A stretch of 33,490 nt of DNA from F1-60-MAGs149 sp037133215 (GCA_037133215.1 JBAXOM010000005.1:1-33490), one strand, 5' to 3'. Positions 23,748 through 32,030 are shown, numbered from the stretch's first letter. Numbers and translations: made by a program. The notes: a model not told the origin generated them from the sequence alone.

Positions 23748-24313
23748 AGGCCAAGCTGATCGCGTAGCGCGCTCGCTGCCGCACCACGGTGAGAGATCGC
23801 GTTCTTCTCATCTGCGGAGAGCTCCCCACAGGTTCGATCGTCAGCAGTGGGGACCAAGATCGGGTCGTAGCCGAAGCCATTCGCACCGCGGGGAGCGTGG
23901 GCCAGCGAACCTTCGAGGGTTCCCTCGGCACTGAACTCCTCACCGTCGGGCCCGATGGCGACGAGCACGCAGCGAAAGCGCGCGCTGCGGCTCTGAGCGT
24001 CCGCCACCGCGTTGAGAAGTGCAGTTACCCGCCCAGCGTCATCAAGCTGATCGCCTCCGTAGCGCGCGCTGTGGATCCCAGGAGCGCCATCCAGCGCATC
24101 GACCTCGATTCCTGAGTCGTCGGCCACCACCCACTCGCCTGGATGTCGCCGAGCCCCTGCGAGGGCCTTGATGCGGGCATTGGCAAGGAACGTGGAGCCA
24201 TCTTCGACAGGCGATTCCCATTCTACGACGGGAATGACCATGCAACCGAGCAAGCGTCCAAGCTCGGCGGCCTTGCCGGCATTGCCGGTTGCGAGGCGGA
24301 TCTGCGTGATCAC
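23744..24313 (-). CDS. rdgB: XTP/dITP diphosphatase (RdgB/HAM1)
   Basis: 189 residues. The N-terminal ATGNAGKAAEL binds the nucleotide triphosphate. VVADDSGIEVDALDGAPGIHSARYGG carries the acidic metal residues. GANGFGYDPI and the C-terminal SHRGAAASALR complete the family. It hydrolyses ITP, dITP and XTP, keeping deaminated purines out of nucleic acid. The GTG start overlaps the rph stop by GTGA; the rph-rdgB pair is common in bacteria. Confidence 0.95.
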   Translation of the reverse strand: MITQIRLATGNAGKAAELGRLLGCMVIPVVEWESPVEDGSTFLANARIKALAGARRHPGEWVVADDSGIEVDALDGAPGIHSARYGGDQLDDAGRVTALLNAVADAQSRSARFRCVLVAIGPDGEEFSAEGTLEGSLAHAPRGANGFGYDPILVPTADDRTCGELSADEKNAISHRGAAASALRDQLGL

Positions 24314-25014
24314 GCCGATCCGATGGCCGCCTGCTGCACTGCGCGCAGCGTCTGCATGCCGCCGCCGGCGAGATCGAGCAGGTGATTGAGGTCGGCCCGC
24401 GGGAACGGCGTACCCTCAGCCGTCCCCTGGACCTCGACGAGCCCATCGCTTCCGGTCATGACGATATTCATGTCGACATCGGCGCGCGAGTCCTCTTCGT
24501 ACGGCAGATCGAGTACGGCGTAGCCATCGACCATGCCAACGCTGATGGCCGCGATCGAATCGCGTAGTGCGGCGGTACGTCCGATTGCAGCGAGCGCGAG
24601 ATGCGTGGCGACCCAGGCGCCCGTGATCGATGCGCAGCGCGTGCCACCATCGGCTTCGAGCACGTCGCAGTCGACCCAGAGCGTGTTCTCGCCTAACTCA
24701 GCAAGGTCGACGACGGCCCGCAGGGAGCGACCGATCAGGCGCTGGATCTCGACTGTGCGGCCGTCCAACTTGCCGCGCGTCGCGTCGCGTGGCTTGCGCT
24801 GCCCCGTCGAGGCCGGCAGCATGCCGTACTCGGCCGTGAGCCAACCGCGACCCTGACCACGCAACCATGGCGGAACGCCATTTTCGACGATCGCAGTGCA
24901 AAGCACGCGGGTCGCGCCGATCTCGATCAGAGCCGAAGGCGCCGACTTGAGAAAGCCCGGCGTGATGGTCGTGGGGCGAAGCTCGTCGAACGCGCGTCCG
25001 TCTGCTCTACTCAT
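24310..25014 (-). CDS. rph: ribonuclease PH
   Basis: 234 residues. RADGRAFDELRPTTI at the start, then TAEYGMLPASTGQRKPRD (phosphate site), IGRSLRAVVDL, LWVDCDVLEADGGTRCASI and VDMNIVMTGSDGLVEVQGTAEGTPF are all typical. It is a phosphorolytic 3'-5' exoribonuclease that trims tRNA 3' ends. The ATG at 25014 overlaps the aspS stop (ATGA), which decides it over the longer frame. Confidence 0.96.
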   Translation of the reverse strand: MSRADGRAFDELRPTTITPGFLKSAPSALIEIGATRVLCTAIVENGVPPWLRGQGRGWLTAEYGMLPASTGQRKPRDATRGKLDGRTVEIQRLIGRSLRAVVDLAELGENTLWVDCDVLEADGGTRCASITGAWVATHLALAAIGRTAALRDSIAAISVGMVDGYAVLDLPYEEDSRADVDMNIVMTGSDGLVEVQGTAEGTPFPRADLNHLLDLAGGGMQTLRAVQQAAIGSA

Positions 25015-26789
25015 GCGTCCTGCTTCTTCGGTGATGGGAGGACGAGGCCAAGATCGCGCCATTGTTCGGGTGTGGCAGGCGACGGTGCGTCGGTCAACGG
25101 ATCAAAGCCGCCGGCGATCTTCGGAAAAGCGATCACGTCACGAATCGACTCGGTGCCGACCAGGAGCATCACTGTGCGGTCGATGCCAGGCGCGATACCG
25201 CCGTGCGGCGGCGCGCCAAAGCGGAGGGCGCGGAGGAGGAAACCAAAGCGATCCTCGGCCTCTTCGTCGGAGAAACCAACCGTGCGAAAGACCCGCTCTT
25301 GGAGTTCGGGGCGGTTGATTCGGAGGGAGCCAGAGGCGATCTCGCTGCCGTTGACCACGAAGTCGTAGGCCTCGGACAGCACCGAGCCAGGGTCGCTCTC
25401 GATGCGATCCTCATCCTCGGCGCGTGGCGCGGTGAACATGTGATGCTCGGCGACCCAGCGACTCTCGTTTTCGTCGTACCCGAAGAGTGGGAAATCGACG
25501 ACGAAGAGCATCGACCATGCCTTGGGATCGGCCAACTCGTAACGGGCAGCAAGGTGTGGACGGAGCGCGCCGAGCACCCGCACCACGACGGCAGCGCTAT
25601 CGGCGGCCAAGAAGACGGCGTCGCCGGGTTGTGCACCCGTCGCGGCGATAATTCCCGCCAGCTCCTCCTCAGAGAGGAACTTGGCGATCGGCGAGCGGAC
25701 TTCGCCCGACGGATCGAGGAGCAGATAGGCAAGGCCCTGTCCGCCCCACTCCTTGGCGAACTCGGCGAGTTCGTCCAACTCGCGCCGACTCAACGCGGCT
25801 GCACCGGGGCACGCGAGCGCGCGCACTGCGCCGCCCTTTTCGACTGCTCCCTTAAAGACGCTAAAGCCGGAGTTCGTCACGAGTTCGCTGACGTCGCTGA
25901 TCTCGAGGCCGTAGCGCAGGTCGGGCTTGTCGCTCCCGAAACGCAGCATCGCCTCGGCGTGCGTAATGCGCAGGAACGGACGCGGCAATTCGATGCCAAG
26001 GATCTCCTGCCAGAGCGCGCAGTACAGCCCCTCGGTGAGGTCGAGAATCTCGTCGCGCGTAACGAAGGACATCTCCAGGTCGAGTTGTGTGAACTCGAGC
26101 TGGCGATCCGCGCGCTGGGCCTCATCGCGAAAGCAGCGCGCGATCTGGTAGTAGCGCTCGTAGCCGCCCATCATGAACAGCTGCTTAAAGAGCTGCGGAG
26201 ACTGCGGCAGCGCGTAGACGCTGCCGGGCTCTAGGCGAGCGGGAACCACAAAATCGCGAGCACCCTCTGGCGTGGACTTGGTCAGAATCGGGGTTTCGAG
26301 CTCCCAGAAACCGCGGTCTTCGAGATACCGCCGAATCAGACGCGTCGTCATCGTGCGGACGTACTGTGTCTCGCGCATGACGTCACGACGAAGGTCCAGT
26401 GCGCGATGGCGAATGCGCAGCGCCTCATCGACACCTTCGTCGTCGAGCTGGAACGGCAGCGGATCGCTGGGAGCAAGCTCCTCAAGCGTGTCAACGAGAA
26501 TCTCGATCCCACCCGTGGAGAGGTTTGCGTTGACGGTCTCGGGCGCACGCGCCACGATCTTGCCAGTCGCGCGAATGACCGACTCGACCCGAATTGCCTG
26601 GGCGACGTCCAATGCCGCGGGTGCGTGCTCGGGATCGATGACGAGTTGCACCATGCCCGAGCGGTCGCGCAGGTCGATAAAGACGAGCCCACCATGATCG
26701 CGGCGACGTGCTGTCCAACCGGAGGCAATGGCATCCGTACCAATCTGGCTTTCGTTGAAGTCGCCGCAGTGCTCAGTTCTGTACGTCAT
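25011..26789 (-). CDS. aspS: aspartyl-tRNA synthetase, probably nondiscriminating
   Basis: 592 residues, a bacterial-type AspRS. The N-terminal OB-fold anticodon domain (to about 105) is followed by the class II core with FRDEAQRADRQLEFTQLD (motif 2) and the bacterial GAD insertion (about 290-400). Motif 3 is GGIAPGIDRTVMLL. In the OB fold the segment WTARRRDHGG carries His32. In studied enzymes His here goes with charging of both tRNA-Asp and tRNA-Asn, Leu with tRNA-Asp only. It would therefore require GatCAB amidotransferase elsewhere. It overlaps hisS and rph by ATGA. Confidence 0.95.
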   Translation of the reverse strand: MTYRTEHCGDFNESQIGTDAIASGWTARRRDHGGLVFIDLRDRSGMVQLVIDPEHAPAALDVAQAIRVESVIRATGKIVARAPETVNANLSTGGIEILVDTLEELAPSDPLPFQLDDEGVDEALRIRHRALDLRRDVMRETQYVRTMTTRLIRRYLEDRGFWELETPILTKSTPEGARDFVVPARLEPGSVYALPQSPQLFKQLFMMGGYERYYQIARCFRDEAQRADRQLEFTQLDLEMSFVTRDEILDLTEGLYCALWQEILGIELPRPFLRITHAEAMLRFGSDKPDLRYGLEISDVSELVTNSGFSVFKGAVEKGGAVRALACPGAAALSRRELDELAEFAKEWGGQGLAYLLLDPSGEVRSPIAKFLSEEELAGIIAATGAQPGDAVFLAADSAAVVVRVLGALRPHLAARYELADPKAWSMLFVVDFPLFGYDENESRWVAEHHMFTAPRAEDEDRIESDPGSVLSEAYDFVVNGSEIASGSLRINRPELQERVFRTVGFSDEEAEDRFGFLLRALRFGAPPHGGIAPGIDRTVMLLVGTESIRDVIAFPKIAGGFDPLTDAPSPATPEQWRDLGLVLPSPKKQDA

Positions 26790-28063
26790 GCCGTTCCCAT
26801 CTTCGCGTTGTGCAGGTGCTCGACGAGCTCGTCGAGCAAAACTTCAGTTTGTTCTCCGCTGGTCATGCTGCGGACGACGCAGACGGAGCGTGCCCACTCA
26901 TCGTCACCGCAGACGACGGTCAGTGCGGCACCGATGCGATCTGCTTGCTTCATCTGCCCCTTGACGGCGCGTCCGGCTAGGTCTGCCTCGGCCGCCACGC
27001 CACGAGCGCGAGCCTGGTCCATCAGTGCGTGGAGGCGCGGCCGCGCTGCGTCACAGAAGATCGCAAAGAAGACGTCCATCTGTCGGTCCGGCGCCGGCGA
27101 GCGGTTCTGGTCCTCAAGCGCAAGCAAAACGCGCTCGATGCCACAGGCAAAACCGACCCCGGGTGTCGGGGCGCCGCCGATGAGTTCGGCCAGCCCGTCG
27201 TAGCGGCCACCACCGCCGATTCCCGACTGAGCCCCGAGTGCGGGCCAACTGATCTCCCACGTCGTGCGGCTGTAATAGTCGAGACCGCGCACGAGGGTTG
27301 GGTCGAGCGTGTAGTTAACGCCTCGAGCATCAAGAAAACTGCGAACGGCTGCGAAGTGGGTCGCGGCCTCGTCGCTGACCGCGTCGCTGATCTTGGGGGC
27401 GTCGGCCATGATCGCCGCCGAGGCAGGATCTTTGGTGTCGAAGGCCCGCAGCGGATTGAGATCGCGTTGGCGTCGCACCTCATCGTCAACCTCAGCGCTG
27501 TGTGCGTCGATGTACGCCCGCAGCTGGTCGAGATACGGCTCTCGATCGGCACGGTCGCCAATCGTGTTGAGTCGGACTTCGAGCGCTTCCAGGCCGAGCG
27601 CTTCGAACCAGCGCAACTGCAGAGCGATCAGCTCGGCGTCGATGGCAGGATCGTCGGAGCCAATCGCCTCGGCGTTGACCTGCGTAAATTCGCGGTAACG
27701 GCCGCGCTGTACGGCAGCGAAGCGGTAGCAGTTACCGGCTGACCAAAGCCGAACGGGCTGGGGGTCGCGTGAGAGTCCATTCTCGAGATACAGCCGCACG
27801 ATCGAGGCGGTGAACTCAGGGCGCAGTGCCATCTCGCGGCCGCCCTGATCCTCGAACAGATACATCTCCTTGCCGACGACCTCAGAACTTTCGCCGGCCG
27901 TTCGGGCGAAGAGGGCCTTGTCTTCGAAGATCGGCGTCATCGCCTCGCCGTAGCCAGCGCCCTCGAAGATCTGGCGGAACCGCTCAATCATGGCGCGGCG
28001 TGCGGCCGAGCGTTGCGGGAGCCAATCGAGGGTTCCGCGGGGTGCTTGGAAGCCCTCAGCCAT
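26786..28063 (-). CDS. hisS: histidyl-tRNA synthetase
   Basis: 425 residues, normal HisRS length. The class II core has motif 1 and the histidine-binding LVRGLDYYSRTTWE. Motif 3 is GGGGRYDGLAELIGG...GVGFACGIERVLLAL. The C-terminal anticodon domain begins near 330. Motif 2 is unusual: YRFAAVQRGRYREF (R114 kept) where most enzymes have FRxERPQ-GR, and the nearby RPE-F-T (81-85) has Phe84 where Gly is common. The ATG (28063) overlaps the upstream stop by one base (TAATG), with GGAGG about nine bases before it. It forms a coupled chain with aspS-rph-rdgB. Confidence 0.94.
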   Translation of the reverse strand: MAEGFQAPRGTLDWLPQRSAARRAMIERFRQIFEGAGYGEAMTPIFEDKALFARTAGESSEVVGKEMYLFEDQGGREMALRPEFTASIVRLYLENGLSRDPQPVRLWSAGNCYRFAAVQRGRYREFTQVNAEAIGSDDPAIDAELIALQLRWFEALGLEALEVRLNTIGDRADREPYLDQLRAYIDAHSAEVDDEVRRQRDLNPLRAFDTKDPASAAIMADAPKISDAVSDEAATHFAAVRSFLDARGVNYTLDPTLVRGLDYYSRTTWEISWPALGAQSGIGGGGRYDGLAELIGGAPTPGVGFACGIERVLLALEDQNRSPAPDRQMDVFFAIFCDAARPRLHALMDQARARGVAAEADLAGRAVKGQMKQADRIGAALTVVCGDDEWARSVCVVRSMTSGEQTEVLLDELVEHLHNAKMGTA

Positions 28064-28710
28064 TAGCGCAGCCCTCCAAGAAACGGGTTCGTGGCGCGCT
28101 CGTGGCGTAGCGTGGTGACGGGGCCATGTCCGGTCAAGACGGGTACATCCTCCCCGACTTCGGCGATTAAGAGCGCGATCGACTGCTCGAGCGTCGGCCA
28201 ATCGCCGCCGTCGAGGTCTGTGCGCCCGACCGAGCCGGCAAAAATCACGTCACCCGAGGCGAGTAGCTGGTCTCCGTCGGGGCCGGTCAAGAGCAGACTT
28301 ACCGAATGGGCGTAGTGGCCCGGCGTCGCAAAGACCGTAACGTCGATCTCGCCGAGTCGTAAGGACACGCCAGGCTCCAAGACGCCCTCGGGCTCGTGCT
28401 CGACGTACGGGCCGAATCCGGGCCAGAGGTGATCGTTGATGTGGGCAACGACAGACGCATCGCCTGCACTGGTATAGACTGGGCTCATCGCCTCCCGGGC
28501 GACAGCACCGACCCCGCCAATATGGTCGAGATGCGCATGCGTTACCAGCACCGCGACGCAGCGCAACCCCAGTTCCTGCAGCGCAGCCAATACGCGTTCA
28601 GGTTCTTCACCGGGGTCGATCACGAGGCAGTCGGAAGAATCGTCCGGGTGAACGATGTAACAGTTCGTCCCGTACGGCCCGAGCGAAAGCGAGGTTGCCA
28701 GAAGGGGAAT
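28063..28710 (-). CDS. metallo-beta-lactamase-fold hydrolase (glyoxalase II-like)
   Basis: About 215 residues. After the N-terminal LGPYGTNCYIV strand comes the metal motif THAHLDHIGG (HxHxDH), then ATPGHYAHSVSLL, LASGDVIFAGSVGRTDLDGG and TGHGPVTTLRHE, the second-metal and final His ligands. The family includes glyoxalase II-like thioesterases; the substrate is unknown. No ATG, GTG or TTG lies in frame between about 28800 and the conserved core. The only one upstream, a GTG at 28890, would run inside the sigma-factor gene on the opposite strand. ATT at 28710 has GGAGA six bases before it and gives the right length. TAGACT (28760-28765, minus) is a possible -10. Confidence 0.88.
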   Translation of the reverse strand: MPLLATSLSLGPYGTNCYIVHPDDSSDCLVIDPGEEPERVLAALQELGLRCVAVLVTHAHLDHIGGVGAVAREAMSPVYTSAGDASVVAHINDHLWPGFGPYVEHEPEGVLEPGVSLRLGEIDVTVFATPGHYAHSVSLLLTGPDGDQLLASGDVIFAGSVGRTDLDGGDWPTLEQSIALLIAEVGEDVPVLTGHGPVTTLRHERATNPFLGGLR

Positions 28711-28808
28711 AGGGTGTCTCCGTCGTACGTTGTCGGTGGAGCGCCTGTGCGCTTGCAGCAGTCTACCGGCGCGGTGCGCCGAAACCGTCGAAAGGGTCAG
28801 CGGATCAC

Positions 28809-29888
28809 ATGATCGTTGAGCAGCCGAATGAAGTTCAAGAGCTCCCCGAGTTCCAGCGCCTGATCGAAGTTGGCAATGAGCGCGGCACACTGTTGTTCGC
28901 AGAAATCGTCGAGCAGCTGGCCGAGCATGTCGAGCTCGACGAGGCCGATGTGATCCTCGAGATCCGACGCCTGATCGAGGCCGAAGGCATCGAAATCATC
29001 GATGACAACGATCGCCCGGCTGAGCCCACGGCACTTGAGCGCCGGCTCGCCTACGAAGGCACCACCGATTCGCTGCAGTTGTTCCTTCACGAGGTTGGTC
29101 GCTATCCCCTGCTGACGAAAGCTGACGAGATTCGTCTCGCCAAGCGCGTTGAAAAGGGCGACATGCAGGCCAAACAGCAGATGGTCGAATCCAACTTGCG
29201 CCTCGTGGTCTCGATTGCGAAGAACTACCGCGGTCAAGGCCTCGGCTTCCTCGATCTGATCCAAGAGGGCATCCTCGGTTTGATCCGTGCCGTCGAGAAG
29301 TTCGACTGGCGCCGCGACCTCAAGTTCTCGACCTACGCTACCTGGTGGATTCGTCAGGCTGTCGCGCGCGCTCTGGCGGACAAGAGTCGCACCATTCGCC
29401 TTCCTGTCCACGTCGTTGAGCGCCTGCAGAAGATCAATCGCGCAGAGCGCACCTTGATGTTGCGTCTCGGTCGTGAGCCCTCGAACGAGGAGATCGCCGA
29501 AGAGGCCAAGTTGCCGCTGTACCAGGTACTCGACGTGCGGAAGGCTGCTCGTTCGCCGATCTCGCTCGAAGAGCCCGTCGGCGATGAGGGCGAGTCCTCG
29601 TTCTCGGATTTCCTTGCCGACTCCGAGGCCGTCGATCCAATGGATGCTGTTTCCGACCAGCTGCGTCACGAGGCTCTGCAGGAAGGCCTCAGCGCCCTCC
29701 CCGAGCGGCATCGTCGCGTCCTCGAGTTGCGCTACGGACTCGACGGTCTGGACCCACGCACGCTCGACGAGATTGGCCGCGAGTTCGGTCTAACCCGCGA
29801 GCGCATTCGACAGATCGAAGTCGAGGCGCTGCGTGAGTTGGCAGCAATTCGCGAGATCCAGGGTCTCCGCGCAATCCCGGGAGTCTAG
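28809..29888 (+). CDS. rpoD: principal sigma-70 factor (RpoD/SigA)
   Basis: 359 residues. Residues 1-70 resemble region 1.1. Region 1.2 follows at about 86-118 (DSLQLFLHEVGRYPLL), then region 2 (about 119-195) with the signature FLDLIQEGILGLIRAVEKFDW and STYATWWIRQAVARAL. Region 3 contains RLPVHVVERLQKI, and region 4 (about 285-350) has the -35-binding helix-turn-helix LDEIGREFGLTRERIRQIE. This is the group 1 pattern, so it should recognise the TANNNT -10 boxes noted elsewhere. It is short for a primary sigma, lacking the long acidic or lysine-rich N-terminus of streptomycetes. The ATG has only a weak GCGGA ribosome site. It is divergent from the hydrolase-hisS-aspS operon. Confidence 0.95.
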   Translation: MIVEQPNEVQELPEFQRLIEVGNERGTLLFAEIVEQLAEHVELDEADVILEIRRLIEAEGIEIIDDNDRPAEPTALERRLAYEGTTDSLQLFLHEVGRYPLLTKADEIRLAKRVEKGDMQAKQQMVESNLRLVVSIAKNYRGQGLGFLDLIQEGILGLIRAVEKFDWRRDLKFSTYATWWIRQAVARALADKSRTIRLPVHVVERLQKINRAERTLMLRLGREPSNEEIAEEAKLPLYQVLDVRKAARSPISLEEPVGDEGESSFSDFLADSEAVDPMDAVSDQLRHEALQEGLSALPERHRRVLELRYGLDGLDPRTLDEIGREFGLTRERIRQIEVEALRELAAIREIQGLRAIPGV

Positions 29889-29912
29889 GGAACGCAGGGG
29901 TTCGACCCACAA

Positions 29913-29986
29913 CGGGACGTGGCGCAGCCTGGTAGCGCACTCGCTTTGGGAGCGAGGGGTCGTCAGTTCGAATCTGACCGTCCCGA
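29913..29986 (+). tRNA. tRNA-Pro (anticodon UGG)
   Basis: A 74-nt cloverleaf. The acceptor stem CGGGACG/CGTCCCG is perfect, the anticodon loop TTTGGGA gives UGG, the T arm is GTCAG-TTCGAAT-CTGAC, and the discriminator is A. No CCA is encoded. It begins 24 bases after the rpoD stop and ends 16 bases before the globin ATG, so processing from a shared transcript is likely. Confidence 0.97.
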
Positions 29987-30002
29987 TTTGGTGGGTATCT
30001 AA

Positions 30003-30401
30003 ATGAGTAGCCTGTACGAACTCGCCGGTGGTGCACCGGCAATGGAGCGTTTGACGACGCGGTTCTACGAACTGCTCTTCGCGGATCCGTTATTGACACC
30101 CCTCTTCCGGGATCAGGGCGAGGAACACGCCGAGCGCCTCGCTCTGTGGATGACCGAACTGCTTGGTGGACCTCCGTTGCACACCAAAGAGCGCGGCGGC
30201 TTTGCGGTCATGCGAGGTGCACACAATGGCCTCAAGATTTCGGAAGAACAGCGCGCTGCGTGGGCCGCGCACATGCGACAGGCAGCCGAAGATTGCGAAC
30301 TCCCGCTCGAGTTCCAGCAGCGCTTCATGCCGTTCATCGAGGGTGGCAGCACGTTCGCCCAGCGCATTTCGTGGCCGGTCGATCAGCGCTGGGCGCGGTA
30401 G
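30003..30401 (+). CDS. truncated haemoglobin, group 2 (GlbO-like)
   Basis: 132 residues with the 2-on-2 globin pattern. MSSLYELAGG opens helix A. RFYELLFADPLLTPLF is the B helix, with a Tyr (Y22) at about B10. The proximal heme ligand His74 is in MRGAHNGLKIS, and AAWAAHM (W87) is the group 2 G-helix tryptophan region. Members bind O2 or NO and are linked to oxidative or nitrosative stress; the role here is unknown. GGTGGG stands about seven bases before the ATG, in the gap after tRNA-Pro. The 103 bases that follow to the peptidase gene show no coding frame. Confidence 0.92.
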   Translation: MSSLYELAGGAPAMERLTTRFYELLFADPLLTPLFRDQGEEHAERLALWMTELLGGPPLHTKERGGFAVMRGAHNGLKISEEQRAAWAAHMRQAAEDCELPLEFQQRFMPFIEGGSTFAQRISWPVDQRWAR

Positions 30402-30504
30402 TCCTTCCGACAACGAGGTCCAGACCGTCACGCAACAAGACCGTCCCGGGTCGTGCACTCCGTCTAGGTAGAGACTAGTGTTTTAGGTACGAGGAGGAAT
30501 CACT

Positions 30505-31368
30505 ATGCGTACCGAGGGTTATCTCGAGCTTCCCAACGGCAAGGTCTGGTGGCGTCGTGAGGGCGAGGGCGACGCGTTGCCAATGCTGCTTCTTCACGGT
30601 GGTCCCGGTGCCGCCTCGTACTATCTCGAGCCGTTTGCCGAACGCCTTGCCGAACATCGTCCCGTGATCATCTTTGATCAGCTTGGCTGTGGCCGGTCTG
30701 CCCAGCCCGATGATCCGAAGCTCTGGACGCTCGATCGCGCCTGCCAGGAGGTCGATGACGTTCGTGCTGCTCTCGGTCTGGAGCACTGTCACATCTTGGG
30801 GCAGTCGTGGGGTGGCTGGCTTGCCATCGAATATCTGTGTCGGGGGACGACGGGCATCGAACAGGTCGTGCTGGCCTCGACGTCGGCCAGCATGCGGCAA
30901 TTCGGTGAGGAATCCCTGCGTCTCATCCACGCCCTCCCCCCTGCCACTTGCGCGACGATTCTGGAACTCAGCGAGGCGCGACAATACGACGACCCCGCGT
31001 TCGTCGCCGCATCGATGGAGTTCTATCGCCGCCATGTCTGTCGCCTCGATCCGTGGCCCGAGGCGATGGTGTTGACTGCCGACGAGCTCGATGGCAATCA
31101 GGTCTACCTGACCATGAACGGGCCCAACGAGTTCACCCTCGTCGGCACGTTGAAGGACTGGGATCGCGAGGCCGACCTGGCGCGGATCACCCAGCCAACG
31201 CTGATCACCTGTGGTCGCTACGACGAGATCACGCCCACCTGTTCTGAGACGATTCTCGCGGGCATTCCTAACGGGCAGATGGTCGTGTTCGAGGAGAGCG
31301 CGCACTGTGCGCATCTCGAAGAGACTGCGCTCTATACCGCAACCGTCGAGGAGTTCCTCGCGGTATAG
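30505..31368 (+). CDS. proline iminopeptidase-like alpha/beta hydrolase
   Basis: 287 residues, peptidase family S33 pattern. The oxyanion HGGPG (31-35) is followed by DQLGCGRS and the nucleophile elbow GQSWGG with Ser101. The catalytic Asp lies in CGRYDEITP and the His in ESAHCAHLEE. It probably removes N-terminal proline or another residue from small peptides, or acts on amides; no signal peptide, so cytoplasmic. A strong AGGAGG seven bases before the ATG fixes the start. TAGTGT (30476-30481) may be its -10; the 9-mer GACTAGTGT around it also occurs upstream of guaB3. Its last 37 bases overlap the convergent membrane gene. Confidence 0.9.
   Translation: MRTEGYLELPNGKVWWRREGEGDALPMLLLHGGPGAASYYLEPFAERLAEHRPVIIFDQLGCGRSAQPDDPKLWTLDRACQEVDDVRAALGLEHCHILGQSWGGWLAIEYLCRGTTGIEQVVLASTSASMRQFGEESLRLIHALPPATCATILELSEARQYDDPAFVAASMEFYRRHVCRLDPWPEAMVLTADELDGNQVYLTMNGPNEFTLVGTLKDWDREADLARITQPTLITCGRYDEITPTCSETILAGIPNGQMVVFEESAHCAHLEETALYTATVEEFLAV
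31332..31368. terminator. hairpin spanning two convergent stop codons
   Basis: CTATACCGC (31332-31340) pairs exactly with GCGGTATAG (31360-31368), and inside it GAGGA pairs with TCCTC, with a 7-nt bulge on one side. The left end is the stop of the minus-strand gene and the right end the stop of the plus-strand gene. It would form in both mRNAs and could end or stabilise each. Confidence 0.5.
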
Positions 31369-32024
31369 CTGGCGCGGTTCGACCACTCCATCCCCGCGCC
31401 CAACACAATCAGGCCGATCATCTGGCCAACGTAGAGTGCCTCGGCACCCCCAAGTCGAGTGAGGGTGCCTGCGAGGGCGATCACGATCACGCCGGCCAGC
31501 AGCGCCATGTTCGGGCCGACGCGCCGCCGGCGAACGATCGACACCAGTGCGCCGGCGATCAGCAAGACGGTGCCGACGCTATTCATCGCGATCGCCCAGA
31601 TCGCTGCGTGTCCGGCGATCGCGTTGTTGGGTGGAGCCGTAAGGCCACTGACACTCTCGATCAGACCAAGATCGACCGGCGCGATCAGCACGGTCACGGT
31701 GGCACCAACTGCCGCTGTCAAGGCCATGCCAAAGACGATCAGCGCGATCGTGCGGGGCAACGCCAGGAAAGCCGACCCACCGCCAAGGATTGCGACGCAC
31801 AGGCAGGCGCCAGTCAGATAGTAGATGCGGAACGAGATTGGTCCCCATCCATCCGCAATGCCATACGCCGAGGCTGCGCTCGCCGCCGCGAAGAGCAGTA
31901 GGCCAAGCGCCCAGAGTGGCTTGGACGGACTAAAGGCGCGAGCGGCGCTGCCCGCCATCCGTGCCGCCAACGCGGCGGCAACGAGCGACGTGATCAGCGG
32001 AAGGATGGCGGAGTTCGCGAGCAT
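31332..32024 (-). CDS. seven-helix hypothetical membrane protein
   Basis: About 230 residues with roughly seven membrane helices (about 4-22, 38-55, 65-88, 93-112, 137-162, 170-190, 195-215), short loops and a hydrophilic C-terminal tail. I recognise no functional motif. The third helix begins FRIYYLTGACLCVAI, and a GHAAIWAIAMNSVG segment opens the fifth. It could be a sensor or transporter fragment family; nothing settles this. The ATG at 32024 is chosen over longer frames because TAGCCT stands exactly seven bases before it. Its end overlaps the peptidase gene by 37 bases. Confidence 0.75.
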   Translation of the reverse strand: MLANSAILPLITSLVAAALAARMAGSAARAFSPSKPLWALGLLLFAAASAASAYGIADGWGPISFRIYYLTGACLCVAILGGGSAFLALPRTIALIVFGMALTAAVGATVTVLIAPVDLGLIESVSGLTAPPNNAIAGHAAIWAIAMNSVGTVLLIAGALVSIVRRRRVGPNMALLAGVIVIALAGTLTRLGGAEALYVGQMIGLIVLGAGMEWSNRASYTARNSSTVAV

Positions 32025-32030
32025 TGCCCG

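Noticed and set aside
25062..26234. Long plus-strand open frame (390 codons) opposite aspS
   Set aside because: It is the antisense shadow of a fully conserved aspartyl-tRNA synthetase; high GC keeps the opposite frame open. Its translation shows no domain.
28797..29711. 304-codon minus-strand frame opposite rpoD
   Set aside because: Shadow of the sigma factor; coding signal and motifs are all on the plus strand.
30475..31386. 303-codon minus-strand frame opposite the peptidase gene
   Set aside because: Covers an intact S33 hydrolase with a strong ribosome site on the plus strand; no motif on the minus strand.
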